From Pseudaestuariivita rosea (GTDB lineage Bacteria; Pseudomonadota; Alphaproteobacteria; Rhodobacterales; Rhodobacteraceae), in assembly GCF_017592335.1 (NCBI RefSeq), contig NZ_JACNMP010000003.1, positions 124,001 to 188,000 on the forward strand: 64,000 nt of DNA, in the 5' to 3' direction. This document shows, piece after piece, positions 1 through 8,523 of the stretch. The stretch's first letter is position 1. Each line of letters begins with the position of its first letter. The position numbers and the translations under genes are program-made. The notes under the pieces are model-generated. The model made no database searches. It saw only the letters and a program-made list of their open reading frames with translations, and was not told the DNA's origin.

Positions 1-484
1 CACCGCCCTGACCCAATTCGACGGCACCGCCATCCTAGGTCCGCGCACCAATACCAAGACACCGAACCTGTCGATCCCGACACCGCTTGGCCCCAATATC
101 CCCGGTCTTGACGTGCGTATCACCCACACCGAAAGCATCCCGCCATCGGCCGATATCCCGCTGGAAAACGGCCGCATGGTGCATTGGTTCGAGCATCTGG
201 AAGGCGCCGCCGATGTCGCGCTGAAAACCAAAACCGGCGCAGCCGCAATGGTCCGCAATAGTGGGCTGCACTATCTGGCGGGCTGGCCCGACCCTGATAC
301 GCTGACGGATATCATTAAAACCGCCTGCGCCCGCCAAGGTATCCCCACCCACACCCTGACCGACGGTCTGCGCCTCCGCGATACCGCGACGCACCGCTTT
401 ATCTTCAACTATGCGCCCGACGCGGCCAAGTGGGGCGATACCGACATCCCCGCCGCGGGCGTCCACTGGGAACCACTGGTGTGA
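1..484 (+). CDS. Beta-galactosidase, GH42 family (C-terminal part only)
   Basis: About 160 C-terminal residues of a glycoside hydrolase; the 5' end lies outside the window and the reading frame is open from base 2. The visible piece contains a GPRTNTKT stretch followed by a proline-rich SIP segment, which matches the trimerisation domain of family 42 beta-galactosidases (IGPRTGSKT in many members), and then the small beta domain that ends these enzymes. The catalytic barrel is not visible. It would release galactose from beta-galactosides. The aldose 1-epimerase gene starts two bases after the stop codon, so the two form a galactoside-use unit. The family call rests on the C-terminal domains alone. 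Confidence 0.72.
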   Translation, partial: TALTQFDGTAILGPRTNTKTPNLSIPTPLGPNIPGLDVRITHTESIPPSADIPLENGRMVHWFEHLEGAADVALKTKTGAAAMVRNSGLHYLAGWPDPDTLTDIIKTACARQGIPTHTLTDGLRLRDTATHRFIFNYAPDAAKWGDTDIPAAGVHWEPLV

Positions 485-486
485 CC

Positions 487-1443
487 ATGTGCGACTGGGG
501 CACACTGCCCGACGGTCGCACGGCCAAGCTGATCACCCTGTCCAACGACCGCCTGCGGGTGAACGTCCTGAGCTTCGGTGCCGCCATTCAAAGCGTGCAC
601 CTCGACGATATCCCCCACAGCCTGACCCCCGGTTTCGACCATCTTGCGCCTTACCAGACCGGCAAGGGTGCAAACGGCTGCATCGTCGGCCCTGTCGCCA
701 ACCGTATCGGCGGCGCGCAGGCCATGATCGACGGCCAGCTAACCCATTTCGACGCCAACGAAGCGGGCCGCACCACCCGCCACAGCGGCAGCGCCGGGAC
801 ACACCTGCAGCCATGGCGCCCGACCATGGTCGCCAAAAACTATGCCGAACTGCAACTGCCCCTGCCCGATGGTCAGGGCGGCTTTCCCGGCAATCGCACC
901 CTGATCGCCGCATTCATCCTGACTGAGGCGACCCTGTCCTTGCGCCTAAGCGCCACGACGGACCGCACGACGCTGATCAATCTGGCCAATCACAGCTATT
1001 GGAACCTGGGCGGCGCGCCGACCTATGCGGGCCACAGGTTACAGATCAACGCCGATCACTATCTGCCCACGCACGACAACCTGCCCACCGGCGAAATTGC
1101 CCCGGTCGCAGGTAAGCCCTTTGATTTTCGCACGCCACGCGACCTGACCCCCGGCACAGACGCTGTGCTGGATCACAACTTCTGCCTGTCCAACACCCGC
1201 CGCCCCGTCACCGATATCGCCACCCTGACCGGCCCATCAGGCCTAAGCATGACAATGGCCACAACCGAACCCGGCCTTCAGGTCTATGACGGCGCGAATT
1301 TTCCGGGTGCCCCTTATGCGGGTTTGGCGCTTGAGGCCCAAAGCTGGCCCGACGCCCCAAACCACCCGAATTTTCCCAGCATCCTGCTGACCCCCGATGA
1401 CATCTATACCCAGGAAACGCGGTGGAGCTTTCGGCAATTGTGA
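487..1443 (+). CDS. galM: Aldose 1-epimerase (galactose mutarotase)
   Basis: A 318-residue cytosolic mutarotase that interconverts alpha and beta anomers of galactose or glucose. The frame is open upstream from 430, but the ATG at 487 is preferred because the homology begins there and it directly follows the upstream stop codon. Family landmarks are the first histidine in TTRHSG (His99), NHSYWNLGG with the catalytic-type His169, and the catalytic-type glutamate in ALEAQSWPDAPNHP (Glu283). The tail NHPNFPS is also typical of GalM. It sits directly behind a GH42 beta-galactosidase, which supplies beta-galactose. A large non-coding gap with a MITE-like element follows. Confidence 0.92.
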   Translation: MCDWGTLPDGRTAKLITLSNDRLRVNVLSFGAAIQSVHLDDIPHSLTPGFDHLAPYQTGKGANGCIVGPVANRIGGAQAMIDGQLTHFDANEAGRTTRHSGSAGTHLQPWRPTMVAKNYAELQLPLPDGQGGFPGNRTLIAAFILTEATLSLRLSATTDRTTLINLANHSYWNLGGAPTYAGHRLQINADHYLPTHDNLPTGEIAPVAGKPFDFRTPRDLTPGTDAVLDHNFCLSNTRRPVTDIATLTGPSGLSMTMATTEPGLQVYDGANFPGAPYAGLALEAQSWPDAPNHPNFPSILLTPDDIYTQETRWSFRQL

Positions 1444-1932
1444 ACACGCAAAACTTTGCAAAACTCTGGCCCACAAGTTTGCAAAGTTTCTCAATCCTGC
1501 GCCGTACGGTTGGGTTAAAATGTCATGAACGACGGATTTAGAGCATCGTCCTTAAAATCTCAAATGTGTTTGATGAGAGCTGAGGGCAGCGACCGGCCCG
1601 AGGGTGGGTGCGAGATAAGCGCCCGCCCTGGGGGGCGGGTCGGGCGCTGCCCGGTGGTACCCACCGGGCGACGAGGGCGGATAAAGCGTTGCGGATTTTT
1701 AGGACAATGCTCTAATAGTTAACACCGCCCGTTCGTTAACCATGCCTGACCGCATCGCCCTTATTGACGCCACTTACAGACGCGCGGGAATCGTACAAAC
1801 CCTGCGTACGAATTGTACGAAACGCGTTGTCGGCCCCCTCTGAAAAGCCCGAAAATGTGCAAATTGCACATCTATTTTCGCCGTAAAATCCAACCAAACG
1901 GAGCGTTACCCTTTGCGACGTTGCGTCGCTTT
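1444..1932. other. 489-bp non-coding gap between convergent genes
   Basis: No convincing gene lies between galM and the sulfotransferase-like gene, which converge here. The left part holds a MITE-like element (1538-1715). The right part holds several palindromes: CGTAC-N5-GTACG at 1805-1819 and an odd palindrome with ATGTGCAA arms at 1855-1871. A 66-codon minus-strand frame (1736-1936) overlaps the sulfotransferase stop codon by four bases, but it has no recognisable composition or domain and runs through the palindromes, so it is not annotated as a gene. Confidence 0.6.
1538..1715. repeat. MITE-like element with about 22-bp terminal inverted repeats
   Basis: The left end (1538-1560) begins TTAGAGCATCGTCC and the right end (about 1692-1715) is its near-perfect reverse complement, beginning TTAGAGCATTGTCC on the minus strand; the ends differ at only a few positions. 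The interior has no transposase and is very GC-rich, with a perfect hairpin at 1649-1669 (GCCCGGTGG arms, 3-base loop) and a second G+C palindrome at about 1618-1647. This is the layout of a non-autonomous miniature element. A target-site duplication cannot be fixed; TA or TAA would fit. Confidence 0.6.
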
Positions 1933-2601
1933 TCATGGCCCGTCAAAGGAATAGGAAAAACGGGCAATATCTTCAGCGCAAAGCATTGAAATCACTTCAG
2001 CATTTTCATCAGAATAATAGCTGCGATAATCCTTTTGCCTGCGCGAGGCATTCGAAACCGGCAGATCAATGTCAAAGCCCAGATGCGCCTGAAGCCGCAG
2101 TAAATCTTCGGCCAGATTTTCCAGCCTGATGAACAGATCGCACCGCTCAGCCCCGTCGGGCGACATCCGCATATAGCTGCCATAGGGGTTCTGCCGGATT
2201 GAGGTTTTGATCATATCGTGATGTAAAAAACCACTGAAATCCAATTGCTTGGACAATCCCACCGCCGGATGGTCAAAGTCCTGATCCTGCAGCCAGTGGT
2301 AATAGCTGACCATCCGATCCCACGGATTACGCACCATCGTGAAAACAAACAGCCGCTGCAGTTCATCCGGCTCAACAAGCCCATCCAAATCCGCCAGCGT
2401 CGAATGTTTCCACAACCGCCCCCTTGTCCGAATTTTTTTCAGCCGCGCCTTTCGCCGTTTGGCCTTGGGCGTGTCCCCGACAAGCACATCATCCCGCGCC
2501 GCCCGCGCCTCAAGCGCCATCGCCATCGACGTCCCGCCCGTCTTGGGGATGTGGATAAACAGATACTGCCGCTGCGGCGAATAGATCATAGGCGGATGCA
2601 T
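1933..2601 (-). CDS. Sulfotransferase family protein (Sulfotransfer_2-like)
   Basis: A 222-residue protein with the two PAPS-binding signatures of sulfotransferases. HIPKTGGTS at residues 17-25 is the 5'-phosphosulfate loop, and RNPWDR at residues 91-96 belongs to the 3'-phosphate-binding strand and helix. It would transfer sulfate from PAPS to a hydroxyl group, in bacteria often on a carbohydrate; the acceptor cannot be read from the sequence. Two start codons compete. The ATG at 2601 follows AAGGGG with no spacer, whereas the ATG at 2589 has a more normal 12-base spacing, so the protein may be four residues shorter. It is monocistronic, and no glycan genes flank it. Confidence 0.8.
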   Translation of the reverse strand: MHPPMIYSPQRQYLFIHIPKTGGTSMAMALEARAARDDVLVGDTPKAKRRKARLKKIRTRGRLWKHSTLADLDGLVEPDELQRLFVFTMVRNPWDRMVSYYHWLQDQDFDHPAVGLSKQLDFSGFLHHDMIKTSIRQNPYGSYMRMSPDGAERCDLFIRLENLAEDLLRLQAHLGFDIDLPVSNASRRQKDYRSYYSDENAEVISMLCAEDIARFSYSFDGP

Positions 2602-2656
2602 CCCCTTGATATCATGTCATATTAAACCTGATTTCACCCATCGCACCATCCCCAGA

Positions 2657-2685
2657 TTGTCGATACATTCATCTTGGGCTATTCT
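2657..2685 (+). promoter_or_regulatory. Possible sigma-70-type promoter for the 2710 gene
   Basis: TTGTCG (2657-2662) and TATTCT (2680-2685) are separated by 17 bases, each matching four of six consensus positions, with the predicted start about 20 bases before the ATG at 2710. This is prediction by eye only. Confidence 0.3.
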
Positions 2686-2709
2686 TCCGCCAAATACGAG
2701 CAGACATAG

Positions 2710-3720
2710 ATGACCGCACTTAAACAATACGCAAAGCTGCAAAGCACCGGTCTGTGGCGCGCCTCTGACACCGCGCAAAGGCAGGATGTTGTGGTATCTT
2801 TTGGCGACGCAACCCTTGTTATTGCTGATAAAAATGGCCGGGCGCTGTCGCATTGGTCCTTACCCGCGATTGAACGCCTGAACCCCGGCAAATCCCCTGC
2901 GCATTACGCCCCCGATACCGAAGGCACCGAGCAGCTTGAAATCGAAGACCCCGATCTGATTGCGGCGATCGACAAGATTACCAAAGCCATCGCCCGCCAC
3001 CGGCCGCGTCCCGGGCGGCTGCGCTGGCTTAGTCTGGGGGGCAGCATCACGGTTGTACTGGCTGTTTTGCTTCTTTGGCTGCCTGGCGCGCTGCAACGAC
3101 ACACCCTTAAGGTCGTGCCCGACGTCAAACGGGATGAGATTGGCGCAGCTTTGCTGGAAAAGATCGACCGCATCGCGGGCATGCCCTGTGGTTCGCCTGA
3201 TGGGTCTGATGCGCTTGATACGCTGAAAACCCGTCTAAGCATTGAAAACCAAATACTGATTTATCCTGCGGGACTACCAGAAACAGTTCATCTGCCGGGC
3301 AAGGCAATCCTGATACCGGCCAAGGTTTTTGAAGATCACGAAGACCCCGCCGTCGCAGCAGGATTTATCCTGGCGCAGCTGATCCGGACGGAAACGCGCG
3401 ATCCGCTGCGTGACCTTCTGGAATATGGCGGAATTTTAACCACCTTTCGCCTTTTGACGACCGCAGACATTCCTGATCAAACACTGTTAGCCTATGCAGA
3501 AACACTGCTGAGCACCCCACCACGCCCGGTTGATGACAACGCGCTACTGACCGCCTTTGCCAAAGCTGGCGTCAGTTCCGGGCCTTATGCCTATGCGCTT
3601 GATCCATCCGGCGAAACAACCCTTGCCCTGATCGAAGCCGACCCTTTTATCGGGCGAACCCCTTCACCAATTCTGTCAGACGGCGAATGGATCAGTCTTC
3701 AATCCATTTGTGGTGGTTAA
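2710..3720 (+). CDS. Single-pass membrane protein, possible degenerate M48 peptidase
   Basis: A 336-residue protein of unknown function. Residues 1-100 form a soluble N-terminal domain, about 107-127 are one hydrophobic membrane segment, and the rest lies on the other side. Residues 195-250 resemble the core of M48 zinc peptidases: a GKAILIP strand, then a helix where AHELAH followed by RDPL would be expected. Here the helix reads AGFILAQLIRTETRDPL, so the two zinc-binding histidines and the catalytic glutamate are missing. If the resemblance is real, the protein is catalytically dead. It lies upstream of rpiA with an 80-base gap and has no strong ribosome binding site. A wholly unrelated fold remains possible. 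Confidence 0.55.
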   Translation: MTALKQYAKLQSTGLWRASDTAQRQDVVVSFGDATLVIADKNGRALSHWSLPAIERLNPGKSPAHYAPDTEGTEQLEIEDPDLIAAIDKITKAIARHRPRPGRLRWLSLGGSITVVLAVLLLWLPGALQRHTLKVVPDVKRDEIGAALLEKIDRIAGMPCGSPDGSDALDTLKTRLSIENQILIYPAGLPETVHLPGKAILIPAKVFEDHEDPAVAAGFILAQLIRTETRDPLRDLLEYGGILTTFRLLTTADIPDQTLLAYAETLLSTPPRPVDDNALLTAFAKAGVSSGPYAYALDPSGETTLALIEADPFIGRTPSPILSDGEWISLQSICGG

Positions 3721-3800
3721 TCGGCATTTTTCAGCACTAGACACTCGCACCTTGCCATCAGTTTCTTTATAAGGCAGCCAGTTAAAGGAGTCGGGGGTTT

Positions 3801-4589
3801 ATGTCTTTGGATTTATCGCCAGTAGATCAAGCAAAATTTTTTGCCGCACGTCGTGCAACGGATTATGTTGAAAACGGAATGCGCGTGGGTCTTGGCACCG
3901 GATCGACTGCCGCTTGGTTTGTCAAATGTCTTGGTGAAATGGTCCGTGATCACGGACTGAATATCATCTGTGTTGCGACCTCGGCCCAGACTGCGGAACT
4001 GGCCAAATCCGAAGGCATCACAGTTACGACACTGGATGATGTACGCTGGCTGGACGTGACCATCGATGGAGCCGACGAATATGATCGCCAGCTGAACCTG
4101 ATCAAAGGCGGCGGCGGGGCGCTTTTGCGGGAAAAGATCGTCGCAACGGCCAGCGAACAGGTGATTATCATCGCTGACGCCACCAAGCAGGTGGACACAC
4201 TTGGTGCGTTCCCCCTACCGGTCGAAGTCATTCCATTTGGATGGCAATCGACAAAAACGCTGATCGAAGAAATGCTGATTGGTCTTGATGTCATGGGGCG
4301 CCGTGCCAGCCTGCGTATGAAAAACAACCAGCCTTTCAGGACCGATGAAGGCAATTATATTCTTGATCTGGATTTACGCCGGATCGGAAATGCACAGCAG
4401 CTGTCGCTTGTGTTGAACCAGGCGCCCGGCGTTGTGGAAAATGGGCTGTTCATTGATATATGCGATGCCGTTGTGATCGGATATTCCGACGGCAAGGTCG
4501 AAGTTCGGGATATCAACGAAAGCATCATGGAACAGACGCAGGTTGAGATTTTCGAAGAAGACAATCTGTTCTTGGACATTGATGACTGA
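3801..4589 (+). CDS. rpiA: Ribose-5-phosphate isomerase A
   Basis: Cytosolic enzyme interconverting ribose 5-phosphate and ribulose 5-phosphate in the pentose phosphate pathway. Its 262 residues contain the phosphate-binding loop GTGST (32-36), the DGADE motif (89-93) with active-site aspartates, and KGGGGALLREK (102-112), all hallmarks of RpiA. It is somewhat longer than the roughly 220-residue E. coli enzyme, with an acidic tail. The start has an AAGGAG ribosome binding site nine bases upstream. Glutathione reductase begins eleven bases after the stop, so the two are probably co-transcribed. Confidence 0.96.
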   Translation: MSLDLSPVDQAKFFAARRATDYVENGMRVGLGTGSTAAWFVKCLGEMVRDHGLNIICVATSAQTAELAKSEGITVTTLDDVRWLDVTIDGADEYDRQLNLIKGGGGALLREKIVATASEQVIIIADATKQVDTLGAFPLPVEVIPFGWQSTKTLIEEMLIGLDVMGRRASLRMKNNQPFRTDEGNYILDLDLRRIGNAQQLSLVLNQAPGVVENGLFIDICDAVVIGYSDGKVEVRDINESIMEQTQVEIFEEDNLFLDIDD

Positions 4590-4599
4590 AAGGATTGGA

Positions 4600-6051
4600 A
4601 TGGATTTCGATTATGATCTTTTCGTCATTGGCGGCGGATCAGGCGGTGTCAGGGCGGCGCGTGTTGCCGCAGCCGAAGGCGCTAAGGTCGGCCTGGCGGA
4701 AGAATACCGCATGGGCGGAACATGCGTGATCCGCGGGTGTGTTCCCAAAAAGCTGATGGTCTTTGCCAGCGAATACCGTGAAATGTTCGAAAATGCGCGG
4801 TCTTATGGTTGGGATGTGAAAGATGGCGATTTTCATTGGCCGAAGTTTCAAAGCCATCTTGCAAGTGAGTTGGACCGGTTAGAAGAAATCTATCGCAACC
4901 TGCTGCGCAGTTCGGACGTTGCAGTGCATGACAGTCGCGCGCGGCTTGTTGACCCACACACGATTGAACTGGCCGATGGCGACAAAAAGACAGCCAAGCA
5001 CATCCTGATTGCCACCGGCGGATATCCGGTCAAACCTGATCTGCCCAATGCTGACTTGGGGATTACTTCAAATGATATCTTCAACCTGAAGGAACTGCCA
5101 AAATCAATCCTGATTATTGGTGGCGGATACATTGCGTGTGAATTTGCATGCATCCTGAACGGCATGGGTGTCGAGGTCGTGCAATATTACCGCGGCGCTC
5201 AGATTCTGCGTGGGTTTGACGACGAAGGGCGTGGTTTGGTGGCGGATCTGATGCGGGAAAAAGGGATCGACCTGCGCACAGGAACCAACATCGTTGAAAT
5301 GAAGCGCGCCAGTGATCATAACCCCGACTACGAAGGCGGCACATCGTCCGACGCGGCAATGATCGAGGATCACGAGGTGATCACGCGCAAGCAAACATCA
5401 GACAAAACTGGACCGATCTGGGTCAAGGCAACCAACGGTACTGAACGTGTTTTCGATCAGGTCCTTTTTGCGACAGGCCGTTCGCCGAACACGCAGGATA
5501 TGGGTCTGGAAGAAGCAGGCGTGAAACTGGGTCGGCGCCATGAAATCATCGTTGATGACTATTCACAGACGTCGGCGCCATCGATCTACGCCGTTGGCGA
5601 TGTCACAAACCGCGTCCAACTGACCCCCGTGGCCATCCGCGAAGGCATGGCCTTTGTCGAAACCGTGTTCAAAGGCAACCCGACCAAGCCGGATCACGAA
5701 CTGATTCCATCGGCCATTTTCACGCAGCCCGAGTTCGGCACGATTGGCCTGACCGAAGAAGAGGCGCGCGATCAGGAACCAATTGAGGTTTACTGCACCT
5801 CATTTCGGCCCATGCAAACGGCCTTTGCCGGACGCCCCGACCGTATTTTGATGAAACTTGTCGTTTCCCGAGAAACACGCAAGGTTTTGGGATGTCACAT
5901 TGTCTCGCCCTATGCGGGGGAAATGATACAGCTGGCGGGGATCGCCGTTAAAATGGGCGCAACAAAAGAAGATTTTGACAGAACGGTTGCAGTACATCCG
6001 ACAATGTCGGAAGAGATTGTAACAATGAAAACACCGATGCGGACGGCTTGA
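4600..6051 (+). CDS. gor: Glutathione-disulfide reductase
   Basis: FAD- and NADPH-dependent flavoprotein of 483 residues that reduces glutathione disulfide. It has the FAD-binding GGGSGG motif near residue 11, the redox-active pair Cys42 and Cys47 in GTCVIRGC, a second GGGYIA nucleotide-binding motif, and the C-terminal HPT-x-SEE motif whose histidine (about 466) serves the partner subunit. The frame is open from 4543, but the ATG at 4600 is chosen because AAAGGA lies five bases before it and the FAD fold starts at once. It is about 30 residues longer than E. coli Gor; the extra length is a polar insertion around residues 225-270, inside the NADPH domain. Confidence 0.93.
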   Translation: MDFDYDLFVIGGGSGGVRAARVAAAEGAKVGLAEEYRMGGTCVIRGCVPKKLMVFASEYREMFENARSYGWDVKDGDFHWPKFQSHLASELDRLEEIYRNLLRSSDVAVHDSRARLVDPHTIELADGDKKTAKHILIATGGYPVKPDLPNADLGITSNDIFNLKELPKSILIIGGGYIACEFACILNGMGVEVVQYYRGAQILRGFDDEGRGLVADLMREKGIDLRTGTNIVEMKRASDHNPDYEGGTSSDAAMIEDHEVITRKQTSDKTGPIWVKATNGTERVFDQVLFATGRSPNTQDMGLEEAGVKLGRRHEIIVDDYSQTSAPSIYAVGDVTNRVQLTPVAIREGMAFVETVFKGNPTKPDHELIPSAIFTQPEFGTIGLTEEEARDQEPIEVYCTSFRPMQTAFAGRPDRILMKLVVSRETRKVLGCHIVSPYAGEMIQLAGIAVKMGATKEDFDRTVAVHPTMSEEIVTMKTPMRTA

Positions 6052-6116
6052 ATTTCCGGCCCGCACCATCAAGTTATGAACAACAACACTTATCCACCAA
6101 GGAGATAACAGCAAAA

Positions 6117-7268
6117 ATGGCTGGCAACAACGGCGGCCCTTGGGGCGGCGGAGGCGGCTCGGACGGCGACGATCGCAACCGAGGCGGAGATAGAGGAAAT
6201 GACAACCGGCGCCCTGGGCCGGAAGGCGGACGTTCGGAAATTGACGATCTGATGAAAAAAGGTCAGGAACAACTACGCGTTCTGATGGGCGGTCGCGGTG
6301 GCAATGGCAGCGGTCCAGGTGGACCCACCGGAGGAGAGCCCTTTCCAACCCGAACTGTGGTTGGTATCGGTTTTGTTGTAGCTTTCATCGCGTGGATCGC
6401 CGCATCGTTTTACACAGTCCGTCCGGAAGAACAGTCGGTTGAGCTGTTTTTGGGCGAATTTTCCAGCACTGGCGGCCCGGGTCTAAACTTTGCCCCATGG
6501 CCCCTGGTGACCTACGAAGTCGAAGCGGTCACCCGTGAAAACACCGAAGATATTGGCGTAGGGCGTGGTGGTCAGCGTGGGGATGCAGGTCTGATGCTGA
6601 CCACGGATGAAAACATCGTCGATATTGACTTTCAGGTGGTCTGGAACATCAGCAACCTTGAGCATTTCAAGTTCAACCTGGCCGATGGCCAGCAGACCGT
6701 GCGGGCCGTATCCGAAGCGGCTATGCGTGAAATCATTGCCCAGTCTGAGCTATCGCCAATTCTGAACCGTGATCGTGAATTGATTGCAGACACAGTGACA
6801 ATACTTATTCAGTCAACATTGGATAGCTATGAAAGCGGTATCAATATTGTCCGTGTCAACCTTGACCGTGCTGATCCGCCATCGGAAGTTATCGACGCTT
6901 TCCGCGATGTTCAGGCTGCGGAACAGGAACGTGACCGCCTTGAACGTCAGGCTGATGCCTATGCAAACCGCGTTCTGGCGGGTGCACGGGGTGAAGCGGC
7001 TCAGGTCCTGGAAGAAGCCGAGGGCTATCGCGCACGTGTCGTCAATGAAGCTCAGGGGGAGGCGAGCCGCTTCCTGGCAGTCTTAACTGAATATCGTTTG
7101 GCCCCCGAGGTGACGCGCAAACGTCTTTATCTTGAAACCATGGAACGCGTTCTTGGTGACGTGAACAAGGTGATCCTTGATGATAATGGCAGCGGCAACG
7201 GACAGGGCGTCGTGCCTTATCTGCCGTTGAACGAATTACGCCGCAACACAACCACAGCGGAGAACTGA
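6117..7268 (+). CDS. hflK: FtsH protease modulator HflK (SPFH protein)
   Basis: A 383-residue membrane protein that with HflC forms the large periplasmic HflKC assembly around the AAA protease FtsH. The N-terminus (residues 1-75) is rich in glycine, asparagine and charged residues, followed by one membrane segment (about 80-99) and a band-7/SPFH domain starting at VRPEEQSVELFLGE. The C-terminal helix is rich in alanine, arginine and glutamate. The frame extends upstream to 6048, but the ATG at 6117 follows an AAGGAG site and gives the usual glycine-rich start. hflC begins two bases after the stop. Confidence 0.94.
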   Translation: MAGNNGGPWGGGGGSDGDDRNRGGDRGNDNRRPGPEGGRSEIDDLMKKGQEQLRVLMGGRGGNGSGPGGPTGGEPFPTRTVVGIGFVVAFIAWIAASFYTVRPEEQSVELFLGEFSSTGGPGLNFAPWPLVTYEVEAVTRENTEDIGVGRGGQRGDAGLMLTTDENIVDIDFQVVWNISNLEHFKFNLADGQQTVRAVSEAAMREIIAQSELSPILNRDRELIADTVTILIQSTLDSYESGINIVRVNLDRADPPSEVIDAFRDVQAAEQERDRLERQADAYANRVLAGARGEAAQVLEEAEGYRARVVNEAQGEASRFLAVLTEYRLAPEVTRKRLYLETMERVLGDVNKVILDDNGSGNGQGVVPYLPLNELRRNTTTAEN

Positions 7269-7269
7269 T

Positions 7270-8181
7270 ATGAATAAGACGATCTTTGCAATTGCCGCTG
7301 TCTTTGTCGTTTTGATTGTTGGCCTTTCATCGGTCTACATCGTCGATGAGCGTGAAAAAGCGCTGGTTCTGCGCTTTGGTCAGATACAGCAAATCGAAGA
7401 GGAACCGGGGCTTCACTTCAAATTGCCAATCATCGACGAAGTGGTGCGTTATGATGCACGCATCTTGTCGTTGGATACACCTGCAATTGAGGTTACACCG
7501 TCTGATGACAGACGTCTGGTTGTCGATGCCTTTGCCCGCTATCGGATTGAAGATGTCGAACAATTCAGGCTGGCTGTTGGTCCGGGTGGACAACGTGCCG
7601 GTGCAGATCGGTTGGCATCGATCCTGACGACACAGACCCGCGCTGTTCTGGGTGCCGATGGTGTGACATCAAACACAATCTTGTCCGAAGAACGTTCAGA
7701 TCTTATGCAACGCATTCGTATTCAGGCGGATGCAAGGGCTGAAGATCTGGGTCTGGAAGTTGTTGACGTTCGTTTGAAACAAACAAATCTTCCCAATCAG
7801 AACCTGGAAGCCACATTCGACCGGATGCGGGCGGAACGTGAACGCGAAGCTACAGATGAACGCGCCCGCGGGGAAGAAGCCGCCCAACGCGTTCGCGCCC
7901 AGGCTGATCGTACGGTTGTTGAATTGGTTTCTGAAGCCCGTCGCGAAGCTGAAATCACCCGCGGTGAAGCTGATGCGCAGCGCAATAACATCTTTGCCAG
8001 CGCCTTTACCCAAGATCCCGATTTCTTTGACTTCTATCGTTCGCTGGCGGCCTACGAACGCGCTATTCAGGGCAGTAACTCAACAATGATTATCACCCCT
8101 GACAGCGAATTTTTCAACTACCTCGATGGTACAGGGCTGGATGCCAGAACCACAAACGGTGGTGTCGCATCACAGCAGTAA
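7270..8181 (+). CDS. hflC: FtsH protease modulator HflC (SPFH protein)
   Basis: A 303-residue partner of HflK with a short N-terminal membrane anchor (about residues 4-22) and a periplasmic SPFH domain starting at VDEREKALVLRFGQ. A long charged helix rich in arginine, glutamate and alanine (about 190-245) and a short C-terminal tail follow. The HflKC complex regulates FtsH-mediated membrane protein turnover. The stop codon overlaps the start of the downstream DUF2065 gene by one base, so the three genes are a translationally coupled unit. Confidence 0.95.
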   Translation: MNKTIFAIAAVFVVLIVGLSSVYIVDEREKALVLRFGQIQQIEEEPGLHFKLPIIDEVVRYDARILSLDTPAIEVTPSDDRRLVVDAFARYRIEDVEQFRLAVGPGGQRAGADRLASILTTQTRAVLGADGVTSNTILSEERSDLMQRIRIQADARAEDLGLEVVDVRLKQTNLPNQNLEATFDRMRAEREREATDERARGEEAAQRVRAQADRTVVELVSEARREAEITRGEADAQRNNIFASAFTQDPDFFDFYRSLAAYERAIQGSNSTMIITPDSEFFNYLDGTGLDARTTNGGVASQQ

Positions 8182-8375
8182 TGGAAACGATTCTTCTAGC
8201 CATAGGGCTGGTATTGGTCGTCGAGGGGCTGGTCTATGCACTGGCCCCTTCGCTTATAGAAGACCTGTTGCAGGCCCTGCGCAACCTTTCAATTGAACAA
8301 CGTCGCATGATTGGAATTGCTTGCCTTGCAACCGGAATATGTTTTGTCTGGATTGCCAAACTGCTTGGGGCCTGA
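8181..8375 (+). CDS. DUF2065 family small membrane protein
   Basis: A 64-residue hydrophobic protein with two membrane segments (about residues 3-22 and 44-61) joined by a short polar loop. The start ILLAIGLVLVVEGLVYAL and the ending CFVWIAKLL match the DUF2065 family, which is very often encoded directly after hflC in proteobacteria. The function is unknown; the conserved position suggests a role with HflKC or FtsH. It overlaps hflC by one base and is separated from the degP-like gene by about 150 bases that hold a promoter-like sequence. Confidence 0.82.
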   Translation: METILLAIGLVLVVEGLVYALAPSLIEDLLQALRNLSIEQRRMIGIACLATGICFVWIAKLLGA

Positions 8376-8443
8376 ATTCATTCAATATAATTGTGGTTAA
8401 TGATCAATTCCGTCTCACACTGGCGTGACGCGGACTTTCAACG

Positions 8444-8473
8444 CTTGGCGTTATGGCAAAAGCACCCTACTTT
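8444..8473 (+). promoter_or_regulatory. RpoH-like heat-shock promoter ahead of degP
   Basis: CTTGGC (8444-8449) and CCTAC-TTT (8466-8473) are spaced by 16 bases and resemble the alphaproteobacterial sigma-32 pattern (CTTG, then CCTAT). The position suits the TTG start at 8524 and the periplasmic chaperone-protease it would drive. Found by eye; a chance match is possible. Confidence 0.38.
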
Positions 8474-8523
8474 GTTAGACAAGACCGCAGGTCACGTAGA
8501 TTGAATGACTAAGGAGTTGAAGT

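Noticed and set aside
430-486. Upstream extension of galM
   Set aside because: It overlaps the GH42 coding region, and the extra residues are arginine-rich without GalM homology. The ATG at 487 is preferred.
1736-1936. A 66-codon minus frame overlapping the sulfotransferase stop by ATGA
   Set aside because: No domain or coding signature, and it runs through two palindromes. The overlap alone is not enough.
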